Source: Treponema sp. C6A8 (lineage in GTDB: Bacteria > Spirochaetota > Spirochaetia > Treponematales > Treponemataceae). From it: a stretch of 64,000 nucleotides of DNA. Below, in pieces: positions 33,801-43,037 of this stretch (within the stretch, counting starts at the first letter, position 1; each line of letters starts with the position of its first letter). The translations under genes were made by a program, and so were the position numbers. The stretch is taken from positions 372,001 through 436,000 of the forward strand of contig NZ_JHVB01000001.1 of assembly GCF_000619925.1 (NCBI RefSeq), given 5' to 3'. The notes under the pieces are model-generated. The model did no database searches. It saw only the letters and a list, made by a program, of their open reading frames with translations, and was not told the origin of the DNA.

Positions 33801-34004
33801 TTAGCCGATTACATCTACTCCGCAACCAGAAATAGCTGCATTGATTGCTGCTTCTGCTCCTGCGTCATCATAATCAACAAGGACCTGTGATTTTTCGCAA
33901 TTAGCAACAGCATTTGTAACTCCGGCAACTGCAGCTACAGCAGCCTGAACTTTTCCAGCAGTACCTTCATCAAACATACCTACTACATAAATCTTCTTCT
34001 GCAT
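33801..34004 (-). CDS. Small HMA-like domain protein lacking the CxxC metal site
   Basis: 67-residue ferredoxin-like fold protein. Its layout (KIYVVGMFDEGTAGKVQ, GVTNAVANCEKSQVLVDYD, AINAAISGCGVDV) matches heavy-metal-associated domains. The GMTCxxC motif is replaced by GMFDEGTA, so copper or zinc binding of the usual kind is not expected; two other cysteines are present. AGAGGA precedes the ATG. Cotranscribed with the hydroxyacid dehydrogenase. Confidence 0.7.
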   Translation of the reverse strand: MQKKIYVVGMFDEGTAGKVQAAVAAVAGVTNAVANCEKSQVLVDYDDAGAEAAINAAISGCGVDVIG

Positions 34005-34071
34005 TGCAATTCCTCTTTCTTGATGTTTTTAAAATATACACTATCTCAGGTACTCTTTCAAGAAAATTTAT

Positions 34072-34136
34072 AAAAAAAACGCCAACCGGTACTTTTGTAC
34101 TTATTAAAGCACGATTACCGGCAGGCATTTTTTATA
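34072..34136 (-). terminator. Terminator after the GPH transporter gene
   Basis: Minus-strand stem TGCC-GCCGGTA / TACCGGT-GGCG with a large loop, then a run of eight U. It ends the GH36-GT-TetR-transporter operon. Confidence 0.8.
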
Positions 34137-34165
34137 ATTTCAGTAGTTTTTTTTTATTTTTCTAT

Positions 34166-35632
34166 TTATTCAGCCTTTGCTTTGAGCTGATTGCTTATTT
34201 CACTTACTTTTTCATCAGTAAGGATATAGTGACGTTTGAAAACGATAAGGCCAATAATCAATACAGCCATTGGAATCAAAGTCATGCACATTCTGAGTCC
34301 CATTCTTGAAGACTGAGAAAGAATGGTTCCGCTGAAAGAATCTTTACTGATATGGAATACTGCCAGGATGATTGAAGCAATCAAGGCAGAAAGTCCTGAA
34401 GAAAGCTTTACAACAAAAGTCTGCATACTGAAAATTACAGCTTCTTCACGGTGTCCGTTCTTAAGCTCACCGTAGTCAACTGTGTTTGCAAGGAATACAG
34501 TAACAACGACGTTGAGCATACCGATTGCGCTCATAATAAGGAAGGCAGATGGAACAAGTACCCAAAAGTTTGATGTACCGCTGAAGGCAATAAACAGAAG
34601 GATAATGTAGCCGATAAATGCCATAAAGAAACAGCAATAGAAAATTTTCACAGTGTTGATGAAAGCACGGAAAATAGGGAAGAGAATCATCATTGCAAGA
34701 ATCTGGAAGCCGCCGCCGAAGGTATTGAACAAAGTATAGTTTGTTTCCCACTGAGCAGGGCTGAAATCATACTTGAAGAAGTAGATTACCAGGTTAGAAG
34801 TGATGTAAAGGGCTGTGTTAATCATAACGATTGCAATTACCATTGTAACTGCCTGGTCGTTACGGAAAAGAGCCTTGAACATATCTCCAACGCTTGAAGT
34901 TTTTACATCAACTGTTGATTTTTCCTTAATATTGATACAGCAGATAACTGTAAAAAGTACAAACAAAACTGCAATTGCAAGGGCAACCATCTTAAATCCG
35001 ATTGCATCAAGGCTTCCCTTAATCTGAACTGCCTGAGCTGAAGTATTTCCAAAATCTGCTACAGCCTGTTCGTACTGTGCTGTAAGGTTTCCGCCGAATT
35101 TGCTTCCAAGGAAAGCAACACATGGAACTGCAAGAATTGAAACGATGGCGCTGCCAACACCGGCGCAAGAGCGGGCAAGGGCAGAAAGACCTTCACGTTC
35201 TTTTCCACCTTCAGTAAAGGCTGGTATCATTGACCAGTATGGAATATCCATCATTGTATAGGTTACACCCCAGAGGATGTAAGTAACTGCTGCGTATGCA
35301 ACTAAACCACGTCCGTTCATTGCAGGAGGGCAGGCAAACATCAAATAAAGAATTACTGCGTTAGTAACTGTACCAATCAAAAGCCAAGGACGGAATTTTC
35401 CCCATTTAGTCTTTGTTTTAGAAACAACAATACCCATAATTGGGTCATTGAATGCATCAAAAACACGTGCTGCAAGAAGAATAATTCCCATTGCAATTGC
35501 ACTTACACCCATAATATCCTGATAGTAGTACAGGATATAACTTGCAGAAAGCATATAAACCATATCCTTTCCGACTGCGCCAAGGCCATAAGAGAGTTTC
35601 TCTACAAAGCCTAACTTGCGTTTATTTTCCAT
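34166..35632 (-). CDS. GPH-family (MelB-like) sugar:cation symporter
   Basis: 488-residue major-facilitator protein with 12 helices. The family signature FDAFNDPIMGIVVSKTKTKWGKFRPWLLIG follows helix 2-3. GPH members take up melibiose, other galactosides, pentosides or glucuronides with Na+ or H+. The start at MENKRKLGF (35632) has GGAGG/GGTGA upstream; an ATG six codons earlier lacks one. It lies 41 nt after tetR and downstream of an alpha-galactosidase, which suggests galactoside uptake. Confidence 0.88.
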   Translation of the reverse strand: MENKRKLGFVEKLSYGLGAVGKDMVYMLSASYILYYYQDIMGVSAIAMGIILLAARVFDAFNDPIMGIVVSKTKTKWGKFRPWLLIGTVTNAVILYLMFACPPAMNGRGLVAYAAVTYILWGVTYTMMDIPYWSMIPAFTEGGKEREGLSALARSCAGVGSAIVSILAVPCVAFLGSKFGGNLTAQYEQAVADFGNTSAQAVQIKGSLDAIGFKMVALAIAVLFVLFTVICCINIKEKSTVDVKTSSVGDMFKALFRNDQAVTMVIAIVMINTALYITSNLVIYFFKYDFSPAQWETNYTLFNTFGGGFQILAMMILFPIFRAFINTVKIFYCCFFMAFIGYIILLFIAFSGTSNFWVLVPSAFLIMSAIGMLNVVVTVFLANTVDYGELKNGHREEAVIFSMQTFVVKLSSGLSALIASIILAVFHISKDSFSGTILSQSSRMGLRMCMTLIPMAVLIIGLIVFKRHYILTDEKVSEISNQLKAKAE

Positions 35633-35673
35633 AGTTTCACCATCCTCCATTTGTGGTAAATCTTTTTTAAATG

Positions 35674-36339
35674 CTAATTTTTCAGAACTTCAAGCAGCAT
35701 TTCTGCAAGAAGCTTCATCTGGGCAGTTCCATTAACTGCAGAATCCATTGCCAGCATGTTTGCAGAAAGGGAAAGCTTTTGTGCCATGCTGAAGAGCGAG
35801 TGCATTGTTGTAAAGTAAACGTCGCACTGGCAGTCTGCATAACGTTTTTTGATTGAGCCGTCGCTGATACCTTTTGAGATGGCATTTGCAACGACATCCT
35901 GAACTGTGGCAATCATTCCTTCATAGTCAAAAAGACGTTCGTAGCTGATTTTCTGACGATTGATGTAAGAGTCAAAAAAGTATACGAAACGCAGGAAGGT
36001 TGACTGAGTATCGTAAAGGTCAACGAACATTTCAAAAATCTTTTCAATCTGTCCGTAGCCTGTTAATGCTTCATAATCCTTTCCCTGCAGGCTTGGCATA
36101 ATGTTTTCTTTCTGTTTGTTCCAGGCCCAGATTGCAGTACGGATTGCAATTTCATCTTTAGTTTCAAAGTAGCGGTACAAAGATGCAACTCCGATTTCTG
36201 CAGTTGCAGCTATGTCATTCATCGTAATTGTATCGATGCCTTTTTCAGAAAAAAGATTGAAGGCGCTTTCAAGAATTCTGTTGATTCTTGAAGTTTTCAA
36301 CTCATTCTGTTCTTCCTGATGTTTTTCCTTTGGTGTCAT
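35674..36339 (-). CDS. TetR-family transcriptional regulator
   Basis: 221 residues. N-terminal helix-turn-helix: RILESAFNLFSEKGIDTITMNDIAATAEIGVASLYRYF, typical of TetR. The C-terminal ligand domain is not recognisable. Located between the GT-like gene and the transporter gene, it probably controls the same operon; the palindrome at 39592-39606 is a candidate operator. Confidence 0.9.
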   Translation of the reverse strand: MTPKEKHQEEQNELKTSRINRILESAFNLFSEKGIDTITMNDIAATAEIGVASLYRYFETKDEIAIRTAIWAWNKQKENIMPSLQGKDYEALTGYGQIEKIFEMFVDLYDTQSTFLRFVYFFDSYINRQKISYERLFDYEGMIATVQDVVANAISKGISDGSIKKRYADCQCDVYFTTMHSLFSMAQKLSLSANMLAMDSAVNGTAQMKLLAEMLLEVLKN

Positions 36340-36381
36340 TTCTCTTTCCTACTTTTGTTTATTTTTTACTATTTATATTGC

Positions 36382-37854
36382 CTAAAGCTGCATTCCAAGA
36401 GCGAGTTTTACTGCATTATAGGCACCGTCATAAACATGATTTTTGTGAGCATTAAGAATGTTCTTACAGAAATCAAGCTCAAGCTGTGGATTTTCCATAA
36501 TCTGTTTAACTGCTGCACTTGCGATTTCAGGTGTTGCACATTCCTGAGTTCCGTCACCCAAATCTGCAGAATGAATTGCTCCCCACATTTCGTGTCCGCC
36601 GATACGACGGATGAAAAGCTTTGGAACCGGGTAGAAAGCAAGTTCACTTGGTTTTGTAACAAGGAAATCGCAGGCGCGCATTAAAAGATTTGTTATGTAA
36701 ACTGCAGCAAAGATATCCTTGTTGCAGAAAACGTGTACTCCATTAGAAGAGAAATCATCAGAACCTGAAATTGCTTTTTCTGCAAAGTCGCACTCATCAG
36801 TCCAGTTATCAAAATGAGTATGGCAAAGACCTTCGTTTTTAAGTTCCGGAATAAGATTTTTGAGGGTTTCCCAAACGTTAGCGTAGTCTCCGCAGTTTAC
36901 GTAAATGCAGGCTTTTTTCTGATTTACGTAAGGCATAAGAGTCTTGATAATCTGAGCAAAGAATTCACCCTGAGCGCCAGCCCCGCCGATTGTCAAAAGG
37001 AAGCGGATAGGCTTTCCGTTAGAAGCGCGGTCGCAGCGTTTTTTGCAGTCTTCTTCTATATTCTTTACAAGTTCGTCGTCAATGTAGTGGCCTGTGTAAA
37101 CGATGTCTTTCATAGGCATAGGATTCAAAACCTTATCGCCGTCAAAACCGTTCAATGTAAGGTAGCCCCAGTAAGAATTCTGAGTCTGAATCGTGTGCAG
37201 TGAACCTTCCGCAAGATGCAGGGCCATCGGCCAGTTATCAGGAATCGCGTTTACGACTTTAGTCATTCCTGCATGGATGGCAGCCTGAGCAGGCCAGACG
37301 TGAGTTCCAATAATAGGAATGTCCTTTGGAATGTTCTTAAAAACTGTAGTCATCAGTTCTGCGTTTTTCTGGTCGCCTGCGTTATATGAAAGCTTTTTGA
37401 AGCCTTCATAGTTCAAAGGTTCCCAGACGAATTTATTGAAAAGTTTTGATTTCTGAGAAAGGCGTGAACCCATAGAATACAAATCATTCTGAGCAGAGAT
37501 GATTTTTGTACAGGTTGTCTCCGGGAATGAGTTCAAGTCAAGCCAGAGTGGAGTGTAGCCCATAGCGTGAGCGGCGCTTGCCATAGCCATAGAGATACGG
37601 TAGTGACCAAATCCCATACGGATATTTCCGATAATAATCGGCTTTTCAGGAAGAACTGAAGCAAAATCGCTGGCAGCATTCTGGTCAATTACGATAGTTT
37701 TAAGGCCAAATGGCTTTGTAAGTACCTCATTATTTACAAGATTGAGTTTATAATCAACATTGCGGTCATCACCAAATTTCTTGATGAATTTTTTCTGACC
37801 TTTACAAGCTTTCTTGTAATCCTTTTTGCTGATCTCATTACCGAATATCTGCAT
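36382..37854 (-). CDS. Unidentified GT-B-like protein (MGDG synthase/MurG-like motifs)
   Basis: 490 residues, no membrane helix. The segment PIIIGNIRMGFGHYRISMAMASAA resembles the glycine/His loop of processive UDP-sugar glycosyltransferases (GxGHxxxA). Later come FLLTIGGAGAQGEFF (start of a second Rossmann-like domain) and TKPSELAFYPVPKLFIRRIGGHEMWGA (like the donor-binding TKPGG loop). I infer a glycosyltransferase or a phosphorylase-like sugar enzyme; I do not recognise the family for certain. GGAGG lies 6 nt before the ATG at 37854, and the gene overlaps the GH36 gene by 17 nt. Confidence 0.6.
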   Translation of the reverse strand: MQIFGNEISKKDYKKACKGQKKFIKKFGDDRNVDYKLNLVNNEVLTKPFGLKTIVIDQNAASDFASVLPEKPIIIGNIRMGFGHYRISMAMASAAHAMGYTPLWLDLNSFPETTCTKIISAQNDLYSMGSRLSQKSKLFNKFVWEPLNYEGFKKLSYNAGDQKNAELMTTVFKNIPKDIPIIGTHVWPAQAAIHAGMTKVVNAIPDNWPMALHLAEGSLHTIQTQNSYWGYLTLNGFDGDKVLNPMPMKDIVYTGHYIDDELVKNIEEDCKKRCDRASNGKPIRFLLTIGGAGAQGEFFAQIIKTLMPYVNQKKACIYVNCGDYANVWETLKNLIPELKNEGLCHTHFDNWTDECDFAEKAISGSDDFSSNGVHVFCNKDIFAAVYITNLLMRACDFLVTKPSELAFYPVPKLFIRRIGGHEMWGAIHSADLGDGTQECATPEIASAAVKQIMENPQLELDFCKNILNAHKNHVYDGAYNAVKLALGMQL

Positions 37855-39556
37855 ATCTTTCCTCCAAATCGATAGTGCCCTGGTATTTTCCATTTTTTGA
37901 TTCAACTGTATAAACATTGTCTCTCAAGGCTTTTACACTGAATTCTTCGTTTTTATATTTTTCGTTTATTCCAACGATAGTTTTTGCAATTTCAATTTCT
38001 TCTTTGCTTGTTGATTTTGCAGGATCATCAGAATACATAATCTGATTTCCGAACAAAACTGCAACTGTAGCAATAAGTTCCTTTTCCTTTGTAGTAAGCG
38101 AACAGTTTTCCTTTCTGATAAAGATTACGTCCGGGTCGTTATTGAAGATGATTTTGTTCCACATAGCGCGGCCGATTGAATCTTTTACGTTAAGATATGC
38201 TGAGTTGCGTCCGTTCCAGTTGAGCTTTTTAAGAAGCTTGTTTTCCCAGTGTTCAAAAGTGTCGCAGCCGGTACGAGAAAGCGGGAAGTAGTTGAATGCT
38301 GGTTCAAAAGGAACACCGCAGCCAAGGTAGCATACAGGCTTTCCGTCCTTATTCTGAGTTCGGCTTGTAAGGGCTTTTACGGCGCGGTTGAACCACTGGT
38401 AAGCAGCTCCTCCGTTTTTATAACATCCCCAAAGCATTCCGGCATACAAAAAGTCCAGCTTGATATAGCGGAAACCCCATTTATTGATTACTTTATCAAG
38501 AATTGAATCAAGGTAAGCGATTACTTCAACGTTACTCAAATCAAGACAGAAGAATGTTCCCGGAAGACTAGGCTGCATTTTTCCAAAGTTAGCGCCCCAG
38601 AGAGGATTGTAACCTGCCATAACAGGCTTTCCGTGCTTATTTCGTAAAATCCAGTCAGGATGTTCCTGTGCAGTTTTAGAGCGATAATCGATGATAAAAG
38701 GCGCAAGCCAGAGGCCCGGCACATAGCTGTTTTTTTCTATTAAATCTGCAAGAGTATCCAGTCCCTGTGGGAAGCGGTCCTTGCGAACGTCCCAGTCACC
38801 AAGGGCAATTTCCCAACCGTCATCAATCTGGAAAACGACATTCTTTCCTTCAAAGCCGCCGATATTGATGAGGTTCTGAGTTTCTTTAAGAGCCTTCAAA
38901 TCATCAACAATGAGGTTGTGATTGATGTTGAAATAGTGATTGTACCAGCTTTCCCAGCCGGCAGGCTGTTTTCCCAAAAACTGAATTGAGTCAAAGCGGG
39001 AAGAGTAGTTAGGATTTTCCTTGTCGCAGGAACCAAATAATTTTTCAAGTTTTTCGCGGCATTCAAAATATGAACTTGCTGTAAATACAGTGATTTTTGC
39101 CTGAAGTTCGCCAGTCTGCCATTCTTTTCCTTTGTCTGCAAGTTCGTAAGTTACAGTGTTGTTATGACGGTTGAATACAAACTGTACAGGAGGAAGAACG
39201 TCATTAATATTTCCGCAGGAAACAAAGCAGAGATAAAAGTTTTCCCATCTGATATATGAAACGAACTGTCCCAGAACGATGTTTTTTGAAGTTTCAAAGT
39301 GTGATTCCGGGAAAAGAATGTAGTGATTCCACTGTTTTAAAAGGTGGCATTTAAGTGAAGGCTGAGTTTTGTTAGGCTCAAGCTCTTCACATGGGTTCCA
39401 TGACTGCCAGCCGCCCATGTTAATCCATGCGTATTTTAAATTATATTTTCCGGCATTACTGACGTTGAGTTCTTTAAGCAGGGTAGAAATCCGGATTGGA
39501 TCCAAAACTGTGTTTTCTTTAGCCTTATAGGCCTTGCCTGTAAAAAATTCTGTCAT
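37838..39556 (-). CDS. GH36-family alpha-galactosidase-like glycoside hydrolase
   Basis: 572 residues, no signal peptide, so intracellular. Catalytic (beta/alpha)8 barrel motifs: FQIDDGWE, GDWDVRKDRFPQGL, GLWLAPFIIDYRS, HPDWILRN, then YIKLDFLYAG with the nucleophile Asp, and SRTGCDTFEHW with the presumed acid/base Asp. These match alpha-galactosidases and raffinose-type enzymes. An in-frame TTG four codons upstream is less likely than the ATG at 39556. First gene of the operon; the substrate probably enters through the GPH transporter. Confidence 0.85.
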   Translation of the reverse strand: MTEFFTGKAYKAKENTVLDPIRISTLLKELNVSNAGKYNLKYAWINMGGWQSWNPCEELEPNKTQPSLKCHLLKQWNHYILFPESHFETSKNIVLGQFVSYIRWENFYLCFVSCGNINDVLPPVQFVFNRHNNTVTYELADKGKEWQTGELQAKITVFTASSYFECREKLEKLFGSCDKENPNYSSRFDSIQFLGKQPAGWESWYNHYFNINHNLIVDDLKALKETQNLINIGGFEGKNVVFQIDDGWEIALGDWDVRKDRFPQGLDTLADLIEKNSYVPGLWLAPFIIDYRSKTAQEHPDWILRNKHGKPVMAGYNPLWGANFGKMQPSLPGTFFCLDLSNVEVIAYLDSILDKVINKWGFRYIKLDFLYAGMLWGCYKNGGAAYQWFNRAVKALTSRTQNKDGKPVCYLGCGVPFEPAFNYFPLSRTGCDTFEHWENKLLKKLNWNGRNSAYLNVKDSIGRAMWNKIIFNNDPDVIFIRKENCSLTTKEKELIATVAVLFGNQIMYSDDPAKSTSKEEIEIAKTIVGINEKYKNEEFSVKALRDNVYTVESKNGKYQGTIDLEERYADIR

Positions 39557-39591
39557 AGTCAATCCCAAGGCGATAGTTTTAGTTTTACACT

Positions 39592-39606
39592 GATAGTATT
39601 ACTATC
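39592..39606. promoter_or_regulatory. Perfect 15-bp palindrome upstream of the GH36 gene, candidate operator
   Basis: GATAGTA-T-TACTATC is perfectly symmetrical. A further GATAGT half-site is at 39572-39577. Position 36 nt before the first gene of an operon encoding a TetR regulator suggests its binding site. Confidence 0.6.
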
Positions 39607-39642
39607 ACCTTAATATCACTATAACTTGAATGCAGGATTATG

Positions 39643-40686
39643 TCAAATAGAATTTATAGCATTAGAAGAATCTTTTACTGTTTTTCCAAGCTGACCGCAT
39701 GCCCCGCCAATTTTTCTTCCGCGTCTGGTTCTCAGCGTTACGTTTAGCCCGGCACGCTCCAGCTTTGCAACAAAAGCTTTTACTTCGCCGGAAGTCGGTT
39801 CTACAAAAGGCAGGCTTTTTACCGGATTCCATGGAATAAGATTGATGTTTACGTCAGCCCCGCAGGCAAAATCAATCATATTTTTTGCGCTGATGTCATC
39901 TGTATTTCGGCCGCCAAGCAGGGCAGCTTCAAGTGTAACCCTCTTGCCGGATTTTTCTGCATAGTAGGCGATTGCCTTTTTAAGCTCAGGAAGGGGATTG
40001 CCGCCTGTAACGGGCATGATTTCTTTTCTCAAGTCTTCGTTGGCGGTTGTAAGGGAAACTGCAAGCCTTATATGAGGACCGTTGTCAGCAAGGTCGTAAA
40101 TGCCCTTGATAATTCCGCAGGTAGAAAGAGTAATGCGTTTTGAAGAAAGGGCTCGTCCGTCTTTATGGCAGAGAACTTCTATTGCCTTACGGATGGCGCC
40201 AAGGTTCTGCATAGGCTCTCCCATTCCCATAAAGACAATGTTGTCAAGTTTGCCGCTTGTTTCTTCCAGATATAAGAACTGCTCGACAATTTCGTATGCT
40301 TCAAGATTGCGGGAAAGTCCAAGTGTTCCTGTCATGCAGAAGGCACACTTCATGGCGCAGCCGGCCTGACAACTTACGCAGGCAGTCTTACGACCTTCCT
40401 TATCTGTAAGAAGGACAGTTTCTACGATATTTCCGTCGCTGAGTTTTATCTGAAGTTTTATTGTGCCGTCCGGATCCTTTAGCACATTTTCAATATTTGA
40501 AGAACGGAGCAGGGCCTTTTCTTTAAGTTCATTCCTTAAATCAAGGCTGAGGTTAGTCATTTTATCAAAATCTGATACACCCGTGCCAATCCATTTAAAA
40601 ATCTGATTAGCACGGAATTTTTGAGAAAGCCCCAGTTTTTCTCCGATTTCCTGGGGTAAAAGTCCTGAAAGTATTATTTTTTCCAT
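39643..40686 (-). CDS. rlmN: Dual-specificity RNA methyltransferase RlmN
   Basis: Radical SAM enzyme that makes 2-methyladenosine at 23S rRNA A2503 and tRNA A37. The radical SAM motif CAMKCAFC is in the middle; VFMGMGEPMQNL, KRITLSTCG, RLAVSLTTAN and the C-terminal RRGRKIGGACGQL with the second catalytic cysteine are all present. 347 aa is normal. It lies 13 nt after the TPR gene. Confidence 0.96.
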   Translation of the reverse strand: MEKIILSGLLPQEIGEKLGLSQKFRANQIFKWIGTGVSDFDKMTNLSLDLRNELKEKALLRSSNIENVLKDPDGTIKLQIKLSDGNIVETVLLTDKEGRKTACVSCQAGCAMKCAFCMTGTLGLSRNLEAYEIVEQFLYLEETSGKLDNIVFMGMGEPMQNLGAIRKAIEVLCHKDGRALSSKRITLSTCGIIKGIYDLADNGPHIRLAVSLTTANEDLRKEIMPVTGGNPLPELKKAIAYYAEKSGKRVTLEAALLGGRNTDDISAKNMIDFACGADVNINLIPWNPVKSLPFVEPTSGEVKAFVAKLERAGLNVTLRTRRGRKIGGACGQLGKTVKDSSNAINSI

Positions 40687-40699
40687 TTTGCTCTGAATA

Positions 40700-41845
40700 C
40701 TAAATTCTTGTTAATTTAGCATAGAGATTTTTTACCGCATAATTGCGACCGTCAATTCTCATGTAGTTTTCAAGAGTTTTAACGGCATCTTCTCTTCTGC
40801 CAACAGCAAGATAGCATTCTGCAAGATCAATGTAAAGACGAGAGTTTCTCTGGTCATTTTTGATAAGATTATTAAAGCGGGTAATAGCCTCATCAATTTT
40901 TCCCTCACCTTTGCAGATAAGGGCAAGACCAATTGCTGCGTAAATATCAAAGTCAATCTCAAGAGCTTTATTATAGAAGTTCTTTGCTTCCTCGTAGTTT
41001 CCGGTTGTGCGGTAAGCATCGCCAGTACGGGTAAGAATAACCTTGTTTTTCGGGTCAATTTCAAGAATTTTCTTCCAGTATTCAATTGATTTGAACTGCT
41101 GGTTCATGCCGCGGTAGCAGTCTGCAAGACCGAAGAGGGCATAGAAATTGTTTGGTTCACGGTCGAGTGTCATCTCAAAGAACTTAACGCCTTCATCAAA
41201 AGTTTTAAGCTTTCTGTGGCAGTTTCCGATTGCAGTCAAAACACGAATGTCTGAATGTTCCTTATTGATTTCGTAAACGCGGGTCCAGTAGTAAAGGGCA
41301 TCCTTATACTCTTTAAAGTCGTAGTTCAAGTGACCAAGACCGATAAGGGCATAAGCGTTGTCTGTTTCCATATCAAGAACTTTTAGGTAAAGTTCCTTTG
41401 ATTTTCTGAAGTCATGGATTTTGCGGTAAGCATCAGCTACACGGGTAATTACAGTGATGTTTTTATCATCCTGAACAAGATACTGCTGCCAGATTTCAAT
41501 GGCGCGTGAATACTGATTCATTGCCTTATAGCAGTCTGCAAGTCCGAAGAGGGCATAGCTGTTTGCAGGGTAACTTTCCAGACATCGGTTATAGTAAGTC
41601 ATAGCTTCGTGGAAATGTCCCTGTTTGCGCTCTGTATCACCAAGTCCTACAAGAGCATAAGAGTTGTTGTCCTGGATTTTCAGGATTTCTTCAAAGGCGA
41701 TTTTAGCTTCAAAAAAGTTGTTTTCTTTTAGAAGGAGATAGGGCCGCTTTGACATCTCGGCGATTTTAGCAAGCTGTTCATCGGCTTCGTTAAAATTTTC
41801 AGGAACAATAATGTCGTTTTCCTGACTAAATAAATCTTTTTCCAC
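40700..41845 (-). CDS. Tetratricopeptide repeat protein
   Basis: 381 residues made almost entirely of about nine to ten TPR units with the usual Y/G/A pattern. Some units are near copies of each other (SYALFGLADCYKAMNQ, FYALFGLADCYRGMNQ, AYALIGLGHL), so the array grew by internal duplication. No signal peptide. The start is uncertain: GTG at 41845 has GGGG 9 nt upstream, while a GTG at 41860 lacks a site. Conserved next to the 118-residue gene, as I recall from other treponemes. Likely a protein-interaction scaffold. Confidence 0.85.
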   Translation of the reverse strand: MEKDLFSQENDIIVPENFNEADEQLAKIAEMSKRPYLLLKENNFFEAKIAFEEILKIQDNNSYALVGLGDTERKQGHFHEAMTYYNRCLESYPANSYALFGLADCYKAMNQYSRAIEIWQQYLVQDDKNITVITRVADAYRKIHDFRKSKELYLKVLDMETDNAYALIGLGHLNYDFKEYKDALYYWTRVYEINKEHSDIRVLTAIGNCHRKLKTFDEGVKFFEMTLDREPNNFYALFGLADCYRGMNQQFKSIEYWKKILEIDPKNKVILTRTGDAYRTTGNYEEAKNFYNKALEIDFDIYAAIGLALICKGEGKIDEAITRFNNLIKNDQRNSRLYIDLAECYLAVGRREDAVKTLENYMRIDGRNYAVKNLYAKLTRI

Positions 41846-41897
41846 TTTTGTTATCCCCACTTTTTTTTAATTTTTATTTAATAAAAAGTTTACTTTT

Positions 41898-42254
41898 TTA
41901 ATCGGTTATCAGCTTTGAAATAACCTTTGCTATCTGCTCATAAATGGGCTCCGTTTCCCTGTTATTATGGGCAAGATAATATGCCTTCAGTGCCTTTAAG
42001 CTCTGATTTTTATCCATGTAATGATTTCCAACTCTTGTTAAGCCGTCAGAATAACCAGTGGTGATAAAAATGCGTCTGGCATCTTCGATGTTTCCGTTAT
42101 TAAACATTGTGTTGGCTTTGCGATTAAGAATTACCTTCTGTTCAGAAGACAGGCCATCAACAGGATTATCGGTCAGTCTTATAAAACCGTCCGGCATCTT
42201 TTTCTGCTGAATACTTTCTACGAACTTTTTTTCTATTTCTTTTCTCTTTGCCAT
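41898..42254 (-). CDS. Small conserved protein, TPR-like
   Basis: 118 residues, charged, no membrane segment. ANTMFNNGNIEDARRIFITTGYSDGLTRVGNHYMDKNQSLKALKAYYLA resembles two helical-hairpin repeats. It lies 52 nt before the TPR gene and probably works with it. Function not recognised. Confidence 0.7.
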   Translation of the reverse strand: MAKRKEIEKKFVESIQQKKMPDGFIRLTDNPVDGLSSEQKVILNRKANTMFNNGNIEDARRIFITTGYSDGLTRVGNHYMDKNQSLKALKAYYLAHNNRETEPIYEQIAKVISKLITD

Positions 42255-42339
42255 TTTGTATTAAATAACCTTAACACACTTATAAATTAATTATAAGGCA
42301 TAATTTTCAAAAATGCCAATTAATTATAATAAATTTTTA

Positions 42340-42885
42340 TCACTTTTTATAAGCATAAAAATCTACAATTGAACGACCGTAAACACGCTGATCAACACGA
42401 GTGAGATTTCCAATAGTGTCTGGCATAAAATGCTCTTCCGGGCGATGAACCATAATCATGCCGCTTTCATTTAACATACCGGCTTCATCTGCTTTTTTGA
42501 TTAAATCTTCATGAAATTTGTAAGGGAAGGGCGGATCAAAAAAGATGTAGTCAAACTTAGTTTTACAGCGTTTGATAAAATATTCAACCGGCATAAAATG
42601 ACATTTGATTTTTACGCCGCATTCCTTTTCTGTAACTTCTACGTTTTCTAAAACTGTATTTACCTTAATTTTATCCTTTTCGCAGAGTTCAACATGACTT
42701 GCACCGCGAGAGACAGCCTCAATTGCAATTGTGCCTGAACCTGAAAACAAATCAAGCCAGGACTTTCCGCTCAAATCTCCAAGAATAGAAAAAACAGATT
42801 CACGCATTCTGTCCATTGCAGGGCGGATAACGCCGTCCGGACACTTTATGATTCTTCCTTTTAATTTTCCACCAGTAATTCTCAT
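42340..42885 (-). CDS. rsmD: 16S rRNA (guanine966-N2)-methyltransferase RsmD
   Basis: 181 residues. N-terminal MRITGGKLKGR, SAM-binding LDLFSGSGTIAIEA, and catalytic FDPPFPY. This is the standard RsmD set. It follows a hairpin-rich spacer and precedes the TPR-like gene. Confidence 0.94.
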   Translation of the reverse strand: MRITGGKLKGRIIKCPDGVIRPAMDRMRESVFSILGDLSGKSWLDLFSGSGTIAIEAVSRGASHVELCEKDKIKVNTVLENVEVTEKECGVKIKCHFMPVEYFIKRCKTKFDYIFFDPPFPYKFHEDLIKKADEAGMLNESGMIMVHRPEEHFMPDTIGNLTRVDQRVYGRSIVDFYAYKK

Positions 42886-42907
42886 TTTTATTTTTATTCC
42901 TGTGTAA

Positions 42908-42983
42908 GCCCGCCGGTCAGAGCGGGCGGTGTTTTATTGCAAAGTACTCAAAACAAAGTTTTGAGTAGTAATTCCCAGAGGGA
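42908..42983. repeat. Cluster of three hairpins upstream of rsmD
   Basis: GCCCGC/GCGGGC (about 42908-42927), a perfect 10-bp stem TACTCAAAAC/GTTTTGAGTA (42945-42967, loop AAA) and TTCCC/GGGAA (42972-42984, loop AGA). None ends in a U-tract. Confidence 0.65.
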
Positions 42984-42989
42984 ACGTAC

Positions 42990-43021
42990 GTAAAAAAAAT
43001 TGCGATGCAGCAATTTTTTAG
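42990..43021 (-). terminator. Terminator of the ankyrin-repeat gene
   Basis: Minus-strand stem of A/T-extended TTGC/GCAA with a short loop (about 42994-43018) followed by a run of U, 17 nt after the stop at 43038. Confidence 0.8.
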
Positions 43022-43037
43022 CTTTACCTGCTTAATA

